Below are positions 11,781 through 22,901 of a stretch of 64,000 nucleotides of DNA, one piece after another; positions within the stretch are counted from its first letter, which is position 1, and every line of letters starts with the position of its first letter. The notes under the pieces were generated by a model that worked only from the letters and a program-made list of their open reading frames with translations, had not been told where the DNA came from and searched no databases. Both the position numbers and the translations under genes were made by a program. This DNA comes from Rhabditophanes sp. KR3021 (Eukaryota; Nematoda; Chromadorea; Rhabditida; Alloionematidae). The stretch lies in contig CAUJLY010000003.1 in the NCBI GenBank assembly GCA_963281155.1, positions 4,154,001-4,218,000 on the forward strand. The letters are read 5' to 3'.

Positions 11781-14553
11781 TTACCATCCACCATTTCCTT
11801 TTAATTCAGAGCCATGTGATAAATGTGGCAATACATTAAACAAGTTGTTGGGATGTTTAAAAGATGAAGAATACTGGTTGGCTTCTTCCATAAAAAGAGC
11901 CGAATTAAGAGGATCGAAGGATGAAGTCATATTCATTGCCATTCTATCTGGTAAACTATATGACGACGAGTATGTTTGTTGTGGCGCCATTCCTTGTAAA
12001 GATATGCCGTTTGGCAACATAAGATGATGTCCGACAACAGATTCCAGATTTGAATTTCCAATTGTCTCATTGTTCGAAGGATGAAAGTCACCAAAAAATG
12101 GAGGTGTCGATGTAGCATATAACATGGAACTGGCAATGTCTTGATTTGTTACGGTTGGATCTAAAAAGATTAATTAATAATGGTTTATAAATATTTAAGA
12201 GGTATTTAAGAATATTCAAGAGTTTGTTTATGTAATTAAGTGATGCTAATCCTTTAAACAACCCCACGCAATTATACCATACTGCCCATTTGATTTAACT
12301 GACAGGTGGATATAAAGGAGCTTATCCATTAAATATAAACTCCCAAACTCAGTTTGAACTTTGTTGAATGGTTGCGCAAGTTTTAATTATTTAGTACATA
12401 TTAGTACCGTCCTTACCAGCAGAAATGAATTCAGGTGGAATGATTGAGGTGTTTTCCAACCCCCTATTTCTTCTTCCTCCTCGTCCTCCATTGTGTCTTG
12501 AGTGTTTAAGACGTCGTTCTTTACTTCTTCTGTTTTGGTACCAGACCTAAAATGATCCGTTTTTAGCATTTAAATAAGTTTAATTTCCGATTCTTGAAAT
12601 GGATGCTCAAAATATTTTCAATCTTAAACATATAGTCAAGTTAAAAAAAGGTTCCTCTCATGTTTCCGTTTAATTTCCTATTACCGTATTTAGTTATTTG
12701 GGGTGTATTTGGGGTGTATTTGGTGTGTTCGAATGACAAGTGTTGAAAAGAGATAAAGAAGAGGCCAGCAAATGACAGATAATGAGATTGGCATGCTCAA
12801 GGGTCCCTGGAGAAGGCAGGTGAAGAAGGGAGAAGCTAATACACAATCTAATCATCGGTTTAAATGGTTTGCCTCATACCATTCACTTAAACAACTCTTT
12901 TGGGTGCCGCTAATATCATTATGCCATACGACGATTATATGAAAGATGCCTAAGAACTAGTATACGGCGAGTTAAACACTGCACAAACGGAATACTCAGT
13001 CGGTTAAAGGATACTCAGTCAGTTAAAGAAATACTTGGTTAGTTGTTGACAGTCGGTACTTCAGAATACTCTTTTAACTTAACTACCTAAGAACTATGTT
13101 CCTCCCTATGTTTACGCTTTCACGACTATCTATAGATGTCTATGCAATTTAGGGAATTATGCCAAACTGTCCTTTTAAAGCAATGTACTGTATTAGTAAG
13201 TATTAGTATGTATTAATGATAGTGCATGGGATTTTACCTGGATTACTCTCATGTTGAGACCTGTTTCTTGAGCCAGTTGTTCCCGAATATGGCGGGTTGG
13301 TTTGGGAGTTACGGAAAAAGCTTGTTTTAGGATGTCCAGTTGTTTGGCTTTGATGGTCGTTCTAGGGCCTCGTCTTTTTGTTAAACTATCGCTATCGTAT
13401 TTGAGATCAGATTCTCCATTTGAGCTTATTTGATCATTCATATTCATGTCTTCCTCGCCAATGTTACTCTCTTCCTCCTCTTCCCTTTCTTGTTGAGTAT
13501 ATTGTTGTTGAGTGTTAGATTTTGGTGCTAAAAATAAATGAATAAACACATGTTTCAAAGAGATAAAAAAAGTTTATGAATTGGTTCGTTGTCAATTGGT
13601 GTATGCATTATCAAAAAGAAGTCAATCTCAGATTGACGGACAATTGACGTTCTATAAAACCAAAAAAAGATGGCACGCAAAAGGGACTTCATGTCAATTG
13701 GACCGTCTAGTAAAAAGATGGATTATAAAATTTAGGAGATGAAAAGAACTGTTCTCAAAAAATGCTCGCAAATCAACTCAAAAACATGTATAATATAAGA
13801 TGAATGAAGATGTCAGTTCGTTAAGTAACTAATAGTTTACAATAAATTGCGATAAGATATGCAGTAGTTAAGGCATGAAAGTGTCATCAAATAATAGTTG
13901 AGTCAAAATGTTGTTGGACTTAGTTTCCAATTAAATAATGTTAAGTAATGCAGATTAAATGGAAGTAAGTACAATATTTATGGAACATTTTGTAACATTT
14001 TAGTACTTTTTGCGCCCAACAAAATATATTATCCAATATATTATCTAATAATTACCTGATATATTGGAAGCAATGAGGTCCGTTTGGCAAATAAACTGAT
14101 TTCCTTCTAATATATAAAGCTAGAAATAAGTTATGTTTATATTAATTAAAAATGGCAATTTGTACCTTTTCCCCTGTTTCGAGCACTTTGTCACATAAAG
14201 AGCACTTTAAACACGAGTTGTGGAAATGTTTGTCTTTGACGGTTCTAACCTTATCCTCCTTTAGTATCGCTTCCTTGCAATATTCACAACGTCTACCAAA
14301 TTTTCTAAAAAATATTGGCAAAAATTAACTTTGTTCATTACCTGAAGAAATCTTTTTTGCAAAGCAGCTGTCCTTCACGAGTATAACACCTTTCACTCAG
14401 ATGAATCTTACAATCAAAACATTTTAAACATTCATCATGCCAATATTTGTCAGAAACGGAGTAAAAATATCGTTCCATTATAGGATTTTGACAGCAAACA
14501 CATGTAAAATTATTAGTAACATCAGAGGTCACCGTCGTTTGATTCAGCATCAT
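11781..14553 (-). CDS. lin-11: LIM-homeodomain transcription factor, Lhx1/5 (LIN-11) type
   Basis: Exons (minus): 14553-14342, 14304-14166, 14119-14056, 13527-13238, 12546-12417, 12160-11781; total 404 codons plus stop with all phases matching. Two LIM domains: [16 protein letters not shown]...[11 protein letters not shown] and [12 protein letters not shown]...[11 protein letters not shown]...FICQTD. An acidic linker follows, then a homeodomain beginning [14 protein letters not shown] with [20 protein letters not shown], the Lhx1/5 class signature. The recognition helix reads [10 protein letters not shown], where Phe is usual before Gln, a conservative Phe-to-Tyr change. The C-terminal tail is Ser/Asn/Met-rich and unconserved. 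It probably specifies neuron identity, as Lhx1/5 and LIN-11 do. The 691-nt and 528-nt introns carry no coding-like sequence and could hold enhancers. Confidence 0.93.
12547..13237. repeat. Intron with short direct repeats
   Basis: Intron 4 of the LIM-homeobox gene. It contains short tandem units GGGGTGTATTT repeated near 12698-12728 and a pair of ATACTCAGTCNGTTAAAG units near 12990-13027. No coding sequence or antisense element is recognisable in it. Confidence 0.55.
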
Positions 14554-14993
14554 TAGGAATGTGTTTAAAGACTTTTGTTAATTAATATAAGTTATTTTTG
14601 TTACAAATCTAAGGAGATCTTCCCTTTTATTAATTATAATTAGTATGAACTTGAATTGAGGAACTAAGACTCGTAATCATCTAAACTAGCAAGGATATAA
14701 AATGAAGAAGGTTTGCGATGAATTCAAAGATACGCCCATTTTTACAGGGATTGGTTAAGGGTATCAGCTTGTATATTTCGAGAAGAACATTCTATATATA
14801 GCCATACTAGATGCCTAATGTAGACAAGGAAAGTGGGCCTAAATAGACCTATACATTCAACAGATATTTCAAAAGCATCACATTCTAGGATTAATAAGGG
14901 ATTCTTGATATTTATTAGACAATAAATCACTATTATATACAATCCAAGATAATTAGAAATTAAGCTACATCAAACTAAATCAAATTCGCACAA
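14554..14993. other. Spacer between LIM-homeobox and DEG/ENaC genes
   Basis: About 440 nt, AT-rich. It should hold the promoter of the minus-strand LIM-homeobox gene and the 3' end of the minus-strand channel gene. No supported feature is visible. Confidence 0.5.
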
Positions 14994-17900
14994 TTATTGA
15001 TATTTGAAATGGTTGTAGCCATTTCCATTTACAACTGAAATTGGTCCATTTTCAAGTCCGATTTCATTCAATACAGCCGTGTAGATTTCTTTTTTATCTT
15101 CCTTTGTTGCATTTGTTTTTTTGACTTTTAAGCATGGACAACACCACGAAAGAATAGAGATGCACATTTCAAATATTAAAATACAAAGTTCCATTACACT
15201 AATTATTGAGCCACCAAGTAGTAGACCAAGAGCACCACCATATTCACTCAAAAGATTTGATAACTAAAAAATATAATATTAGATATTATCAATTTGGAAA
15301 TACCAAATGCAGGCGTAAATGTAGTTAATTAATGGCAAGCCATGATAGCTCAGTTGGGAGAGCGTTAGACTGAAGATCTAAATGTCGCTGGTTCGATCCC
15401 TGCTCGTGGCATAATTTTTTACGATTTTATAAATGTATATTTGTAACATTTTAATATATTATAAACGTACACCAAAAGCTTCACTTTCTTCTAGTGCTTC
15501 ATAGTTCAACTGCTCAAAAAAGACTTCTATCATAACACCTTGTTCTCTGTAAAAGTTTAGGCATTCTAATGGTGTTAATCCTGAGTCGCAAGCTGGCTTT
15601 GAGTTTACTCCAGCCGGCCACCTTGCTGATGAATAGGTCATTCCGTAGACGAGTGATGTACATGGTTGTTTGCAGTGACAGTTGTCTTCCATTATAGCTT
15701 TTATCATTTCTCTTTTTAAGCAATCTCCTAAAAGATACGTTTATTTGCTTGTATTGTTTATTTTAAACGAACTTGCAACAGGATTATCAACGTGACAAGA
15801 TTTGCTGTTTTTGTATGGTGGGAATCGAGGATCAGAACAACCACAACCCTTAGAAAATTTCCTTTGATAACAACTGCGGACACATCCTTCCGTCGAGTAT
15901 TCTTTATCTCGATAAATAAAATCATCTCCTTTTTTACCATCATAGCAGTCACCATAAGGCGCAGGAAGCCGAGAGACGCGTTTCTAAAAAGAAAATAAGT
16001 TTTATTTGTATAATCAAATATTAAGCGCTTGTATAAATAAAACTTGCCAGTCTGATACCAAACGAAGAAATAAATCCGGTCGGTGCATTATATCCCTGTG
16101 TATCAGCAAACGGCTGAGTTTCAGGACTATGAACAACAAGTCTAACGCCAGATGCCTCGGTCGTAGGCATATAATCGCTGATGTTAACAAACAGTTCCAT
16201 TCTTAGACCGTATGTATTTCCTGCTTTGTCTATTATTAATTTTTCGTTTTTGTTGGCTACGCTGAATGTAAAACAATTACCATATGTGGCATCAATGTAC
16301 TCTTTGAAGTCCCTTAAAGATTCAGTCTTAAGTAATTGGCAGTATAAAGTATATTTTATTAAAAGAAAGCGTACACTTTATTGCAATAATAAAGTATATC
16401 TTTTTCAGTAAGAGTACTGTTTCGCGAGTAACTTAAATGGCAAAATGAAAATATATTATTAATAATACCACAAATAACCCATTAGTATGTTATAATTTGT
16501 TATTGTCATTTGGAAATTAGATTAAACTTATTTTTAGAGTAACTACAAGTTTAAATTAGAGATAATTATAAAAGTATTTATATGTATTAGGACAAAATAA
16601 CTTACGTCTCTACTGCACACTGTCTTCCGTTAAACGAACATTTTTTTACAAATTCGTGTTTAGAATACGATAAACTACGCTTGTCGGAATCATTTAAACC
16701 GTTGACCGCAAACAACATATTTTCAACTGATTTGGCACGAATGGCAATTGGATCTGTAACGTCTTTAAGCCCAAACGCTCTTTCTTTTTCTATTTCTTTC
16801 TGAACTGTTTCAGGAGCAATAGTAGTGCGCGATATTTCCCAAAATCTGGGAATAGGATCAAATTGACCGATTAATTTGTTTAAAATGTCATCAACAACTT
16901 CCCCTGATGTTCCATTTTCGTGAATTGATCGGATCACCTCAGTGATATTTGATGAAATTATTTTTGGTGTTGATTTTTGTTGTTCATTTGTTTCAACACA
17001 TAATCGAATGACATCAGTACAATAACATGCTTTTTTTCCTAATTTAGTTGTGGAGTTTGAGTAAGAACAAGCTCCTGTTCCATTGCAACGGAAACATTTT
17101 CTTTCAATCCAAGTTTCAGGGGTGTAGCATGGCCAAACTATCCCATTTTTCTGATTAAATACGCAAAGGCAAAGTTGATCAAATTCGGAATCTTCTGCTT
17201 CCATGTTGCCTACACACGATACATCATTTCCACATTTGCATTTTGCGTAAATAAGCATGGAGTCTTTTCCGGGAGATATATCATTTGACTTTTTAGAGCC
17301 ACCTCTAATTCTTCTTTTATTCCTAATGGGAATTTGTTTTTGAAGATTGACAATGTTTTTTGATTTTTCATCATTGTAATTGGCTTCTTCGGCAGAAAAA
17401 CATTTTTTGTCTGTACACAAGCAAGTGTCCAAAGCATCAATGGAAAAACTTTTTCGGCATTCACCAATCCAACTACAGTCTCGACATTTGTGAACAACAA
17501 ATGATTGCCTTGGACGACAATAAAATTGAGTACTTTCTGTTGGAGCAAAACAAATACAATCTGATAACCCCTTGTCATTCAAATAGCATGGTTCTTCATC
17601 TGTGCAGCTACATTTTCCTTGCTTTGTAATCAATGGCCAGCGAGGAATAAAGGAGTTAAAATCTATTAAGTGGCAATATTCATTATCAGTACTTAAATTA
17701 TTACACATGCATGGAATAGTGGAATTAGTCTGTACTTTTGCTTGGTCATAATCTGTGTTGCCTGAAAGAATGTCTTTTATTTGACAGATACTAGAGTCTA
17801 GTGTGCAAGTTTGACATGTCGAAAATGACCACTCCGCCAACAAACTACAACTCCATGGAAAACCAAATTTGTCAGAAACGAGACAATAACAGTCTGCTGA

Positions 17901-18511
17901 TCCATCACTGGCAGCTTCATAAATTCCACCCGCATGTAAACGGCATTTACTTTGAATCAAACTACGGTTTTTATCAACCTCTCTTTTCTTTCTTGAAATA
18001 TGACCCTCCTTAAGACTACTTTTAATAGCCGTATCAAATGCGTTTAACTAAAAATAGAAAGAACGTTATTAGCAGGACAATTATTTATTTTTTACTTAAT
18101 AGTATATTTTGACGTTAAACTAAGGCTCGACCTCATTTTTTAATCATCATCTTTCTTACCGTATCTTTTAATGAGCCCATTTTCCTGGCCAGTGAATTCT
18201 TATAAGGATTTAAATTGCAAACAGTGATTTCAGGAAATTCAACATTCTCAAACTTTAATTCAACATTAACGATTTTATGATTAGCCATGAATCTTTGCAT
18301 AATATAATGTGCTTGAAAACAAAAAGCAATCAAACATATTGAACAAACCGTCAACCATAACAACCGCTTCTTGCCGTTCGAACTTACAGCCTTAGGAATG
18401 CCGTGAGCGCTGTCAAAAATGATTGATTCTAACAAAAAATAATAAAAGTTACCTCGTATGCGCAGCAAAATCAGTTAAGTTGGCTTTTAATCTGCTTCGG
18501 ATATCAGACAT
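14994..18511 (-). CDS. DEG/ENaC sodium channel subunit with large Cys-rich extracellular insert
   Basis: Exons (minus): 18511-18453, 18409-18160, 18047-16606, 16312-16048, 15983-15773, 15727-15471, 15263-14994; total 917 codons plus stop. The gate motif SAHGIPK is followed by TM1 (LLWLTVCSICLIAFCFQAHY). An extracellular loop has about 400 residues of Cys-pair repeats (CLCTDKKC, CMCNNLS, CICFAPT) not typical of every family member. The conserved finger/palm segments are YGNCFTFSV, GNTYGLRMEL and RLPAPYGDCYDG, followed by CGCSDPRFP. TM2 is SEYGGALGLLLGGSIISVMELC, with the GxS-type filter. Intron 4 starts with GC (CTG|GCAAGT) and intron 5 with GTTCGT. It is probably a degenerin/ASIC-like cation channel at the plasma membrane; the exact nematode subfamily is unresolved. 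A tRNA gene sits in the last intron. Confidence 0.93.
15339..15411 (+). tRNA. tRNA-Phe (anticodon GAA)
   Basis: A 73-nt cloverleaf. The acceptor stem GCCATGA pairs with TCGTGGC (one G-T wobble), followed by discriminator A. The anticodon stem is TTAGA/TCTAA with loop CTGAAGA, so the anticodon is GAA for phenylalanine. The A box TAGCTCAGTTGG and B box GGTTCGATCCC are intact; no intron; CCA not encoded. It lies in the last intron of the DEG/ENaC gene on the opposite strand, so it is a nested Pol III gene. A T-run (ATAATTTTTT) follows at once as a terminator. Confidence 0.97.
15414..15420 (+). terminator. Pol III T-run after tRNA-Phe
   Basis: Run of T residues directly after the tRNA 3' end, the standard RNA polymerase III termination signal. 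Confidence 0.7.
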
Positions 18512-19305
18512 TGTTTGCTAAAATATATTCCACGAACCACGTAAACAAAAGCTAAAAAATAAAATAATTTAGTCCCAAAACTTCTCCAGACACACAAAGG
18601 AACATTAAAATATCATAATCCTAAAATTAATGTTTACAGCCATCACTGGTCTCGCGTGCTATTTAATAAATGGATATGGGAAAATTTTGTCCCAAATGAA
18701 ATGTTATCGTGGCCTAAAGAGACTAAAAATAAATCGAACAAATCAAATAGAATCTTAATGAATAAATTTAGAGGTATCTTGTCAAAAACGTATCCAAACA
18801 TTCAAATGAATTTTTAATAATATTCTAATAATACTTACTCCAGCTATTGTACTTTCTGCCATTATTTTTCCATTTCCGTAAAACCAAATAATTATAAGGT
18901 TTTGAGGGTAGCAAAGTCAGTGGCACCAAGTAATTGCCCAGTAAAGTTTAAACATACTTTAAACCCATTACTTATATGTTTCCATTTTTTATATCATTTT
19001 TTAATCTTTGTAATGATGAAAACAAAATATTTGATGTTAGAACCATATAGTACAATAAAGTCCCTAGACATTCATCAATTCGGCTGATAAAGATATGATG
19101 TCGAAATTGGATACAAGCATGTAGTTGTTAAAATATTTTATTTGATTGACGACAAGAATAAGTCTCGTTTGATTTACCAATCATTTTACATATTTAATTA
19201 AACTCACAAACTCAATTATAAGTTTGAATGCGTAGTGATTTTATTTATTTTATTATAACAACAAGTTCATATAATTAATTATCATTTCGCATATTGAAAT
19301 ATAAT
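18512..19305. other. Intergenic region upstream of the DEG/ENaC gene
   Basis: About 790 nt between the ATG of the channel gene and the stop codon of CDKAL1, both on the minus strand. The only open frame (18902-19087, +) has no similarity and low-complexity codon use. It presumably contains the channel promoter. Confidence 0.5.
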
Positions 19306-21168
19306 TCACATGTTTAACGAAGCATAATAAAAACGGTATATAAAAATAGCCAAGGCAGCAACAATCATGAACATCAAATTAAGATTTTTGTCTCCCTTTT
19401 CACCAACAACAATGTTTTCACTAACTTTTGGCTTATTAATTCGAACACTTTTCATACCGAATTTTGAAACCTCCGTAATTTTAACATCAACCCATTTTCC
19501 TGCAATATTATCTTCATTGGCAACCAGGATATGTTCATAATTCTTGTTGTGGCCAACTAAGTTAATCCCATCTGCAGCTTGTTCGCATACCAAGATTCTG
19601 TGTGTTTCACCAATTCTGGCTTCATTGTACCTAGAATATGAGTGGAACAAATCAGTCATAGCCGAGGTTCTTCTTCTTGCTTCCTTAGTGTCAATCTTTT
19701 TAAGTTTTGCGGCCGGTGTATTCGGTCTCGGATAAAATTGGTTGATAAAAAGGGATGGGAATTTGTATTTTGCAACAAGATCCATAGATTCTAAGAAATC
19801 TTCATTTGTTTCTGTTGGAAATGCACAAATGAAGTCAGTGGCTAGGTAAATTCCGGGAACACTGAAAGGGAGTAAAAAACTAAGTAAAATCAACTTACTT
19901 TTCGATCAAGTAATCAACGAGTTCCATGAATTGAGATATTGTGTATTCTCTCTTCATGTCAGCTAAGACAGCGTCACTGGCGGCTTGAACTGGAAGATGG
20001 ATAAAAGTATAGACTCTTGGGTGATTCAAAATTTGAGCAATTTCCTCAATATGGTCGAGCAAATAAGGTGGATTGGTCATTCCTAAACAATAATAAAATA
20101 TATTGGTATGAAATGGGTAATGGGTTTGAATGATCAGTAAATATGGATATCTATCCAAACCACTTTTAAAAATATCTATATACCCATACCCAACAAATAT
20201 TTGGACGTAGGTATATAGGTTTAAGTCATACCTAATCTCATCATGCAATCTTCAGGAATGATTTTGACTATCTCATTCAACAATTCAGGTAAACATGTGC
20301 CGATATCTCTGCCGTATGCACCCAAATCTTCACTCGTTAACCACAATTCCTTGCAGCCATCGACTTCAAAGGCATTTTTAGCAGTTTTGACTAAATCTTC
20401 AATTTTAAAACTAGACAATTTGCCTCTTGCTAAAAGGAAAATTAGTAAGAAATACTTGGTTAAACTGTACCTTGTACTGTCTTGCAATAAGTACAGGAAT
20501 TCAAGCAGCCACTGTTAATAGCAAGAATTTCGATCAATTCATTTTTCCGTACTTTTGGAGCCGATAATCCATTCTCACTTCTTTTGTGGGAAAGAACACG
20601 GACACAGTTTCCCTTGATAGTTTCCTCCACAACTTTGACTACTTCCGTTATTTGTTTTACTCCAATGATTGATATACCTTTTAAATAAGGTTCGTTAGGA
20701 GCAGCCTGCAAAAGACGTGTTGATACGTAACTAAATATGCGCTAATTTACCTGACTAACACAGCCAGCAACAACGACAAATTTTCCTTTCTTTTTGCCTT
20801 GTTCGATGTCGTTCTTAAAGGTTGTTTCCGAAGGAGTCTTAACAGTACAACTATTTAGAATCCAAACATCAGCGATTTCCTTATCCTTGACCAATGGATA
20901 TCCAGCTTCAGCCAATAGACCACACATGTACTCGCTGTCGCTAAAATAATATTTTAATATTAGTTCCGTACTTTTATCCAAACAACCTTGAATTATGTGA
21001 ACAACCCCAACTTTTGACGTAGACAGCTTTGGTCCAAGGCATAACACTATCATTTTGCCCACAATCGTCCTTGGCTTTGGCGTGTTTCACCCTTGTTTTG
21101 ACAATACAGACATTATCTTCAGGGGGTGGGCCAACATTTAAAGTATCAATGCAATCTTCAATATCCAT
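19306..21168 (-). CDS. CDKAL1: tRNA (ms2t6A37) methylthiotransferase CDKAL1
   Basis: Radical-SAM enzyme that converts t6A37 of tRNA-Lys(UUU) to ms2t6A, anchored to the ER. Exons (minus): 21168-20987, 20940-20751, 20705-20471, 20429-20232, 20082-19899, 19861-19306; total 514 codons plus stop. The N-terminal MTTase domain has SWGCSHN...SDSEYMCG and LNSCTVK. The radical-SAM cluster motif CLNSCTYCK (CxxxCxxC) follows, then [57 protein letters not shown] and a TRAM-like region. The C-terminal helix [19 protein letters not shown] is the expected tail anchor. The first donor is unusual (AAG|GTTGTT), chosen because it alone keeps the phase and yields HNSSDSEYM. Confidence 0.96.
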
Positions 21169-22901
21169 CGCTTTAGGGAATAAAAGTTAACTTTTTAAAA
21201 AGTTTTCAAACAAAATTGCATTGGTATAGGATTCATCAAACTTTCGTTCTGAGACGGTGACTCACATATCACTAGCAAGCGAGTGGTCAAATGGCCTGAT
21301 TTAACAATTGAAACACAAAAACCACTATTAATGTAGAAATGGTTTCATTTTGAGCAACATAATAATGGCCTCATATCTCAAATGCTGTGAGAAAAATTGA
21401 TAATTGAATGTATGAATTGTAATCATTTTTATCACAACCAATTGTATAAAATTACAAGAATTCTACATTACAACACAAGCCAACGTATGTCGGTATCTTG
21501 GGGTGTTGATGTGGCGACTACAATGTTCAATTAAGACACCAATTTAATACCATTACATCTATTTTTCAGCATCTTCTTTTTAAGATATCAAAGAATGTTA
21601 TATAAGAACATTACGAATGTTGCCTAGGTTTGTTTACTAAGTAAGAATGGTGCATTTGTGTATTTTCATTTTTTTAAATCACCAAATGTGTGTGATGTAT
21701 TTTAAATTAAATCAATTTAATGAAATAAGTGGTGTTTTTTGTTTAAGGAAGACAGACTTTCTGATGTCATGGGATTTATATTGGCTAACAGATTATTAAT
21801 TGTTTTGTAGATACTCTACTTAATAACTAATTTTTATATTTATCCACATGTCATACTATTTAGAGAGAACCTGATGTAAAGCAATGATATGTCATATAAT
21901 TTGTACAATTATCATCCAATTTATCTAACTTCATTTCTATTTATTACTTTATTATCGCATAACTTTTCATCATTTTAATAAGGTTATAAAAATATGTTTG
22001 TGTTTCTTCTTGATGACCTTTGGCTGATTAGAGTTATTAACAACATTGATTATTTTAAAAAGTTAATTCATTGCTTCTCAGCTTCTCGTTTAAAGTGTAG
22101 GACAAAATGATAAGCGTCAATAAGATTGACTATGTTCGTCATGCTCGATGTACATATGCTAAGTGATAAAATATATTTCAGTTTAGCAAACGTGCCATTT
22201 TCAAATATTTTTATTCTAACCACAAACAAGCAAACTTTTGAAGTAATTTTTTATATAAACTAAAATGCGAGTAAAGTGTGGTCTCTATTTTTGGTACGGC
22301 ATAATATTGATGTATTTGTTTTATGAGGAAATCTTTCTCCATCAAATTCTTATAAACATTTCTGCAAGTTCTTTACATTTTTTTAATAGTGCTTTAGTTA
22401 ATTTCATCCGTGATAGAGTTAGCGTAACTTAGTATGTGATTTTAATTTATTAGGATCGTAATTGATCGTCTGTCCCTTTGAGCAGGTGCATTATTATTGT
22501 TTGAGTATTTCTTAGTTTATGTTTGTTTTTTAATGAAACCTACCCACTCTTAGTCCCACATTAATACTATTACTAATATTTGTTGTTATTAGTTGTAATG
22601 AGCAATCATATTATGGAATATTTTGAAAAATACAATAGTAATTCCGAATTATTTTTTGAATATTATTTGACTATCATATTCTAATATTTAAAATCGATTT
22701 TCAGATTATATCTTGCCTCAATACTAACATCAAAACTTAAAGGAAATAACATATTTAGTGATCGAGACGTCATCAAAGGCAAATTGCAAGACGTGCTAAG
22801 AAACAAATTAGAATATAGAAAGACTATATTCGTCAAATTTATACATACTATCGAAACAACAACTCAAAAACATCTATCTACCGTAAAATCAGAAAAATAA
22901 A
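21169..22901. other. Divergent intergenic region CDKAL1 / hexokinase
   Basis: About 1.7 kb between two divergent start codons (CDKAL1 minus, hexokinase plus). Strongly AT-rich, with no supported open frame and no relic recognised. It must contain both promoters and possibly an untranslated hexokinase exon: a TTTTCAG acceptor occurs near 22698-22704. Confidence 0.5.
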
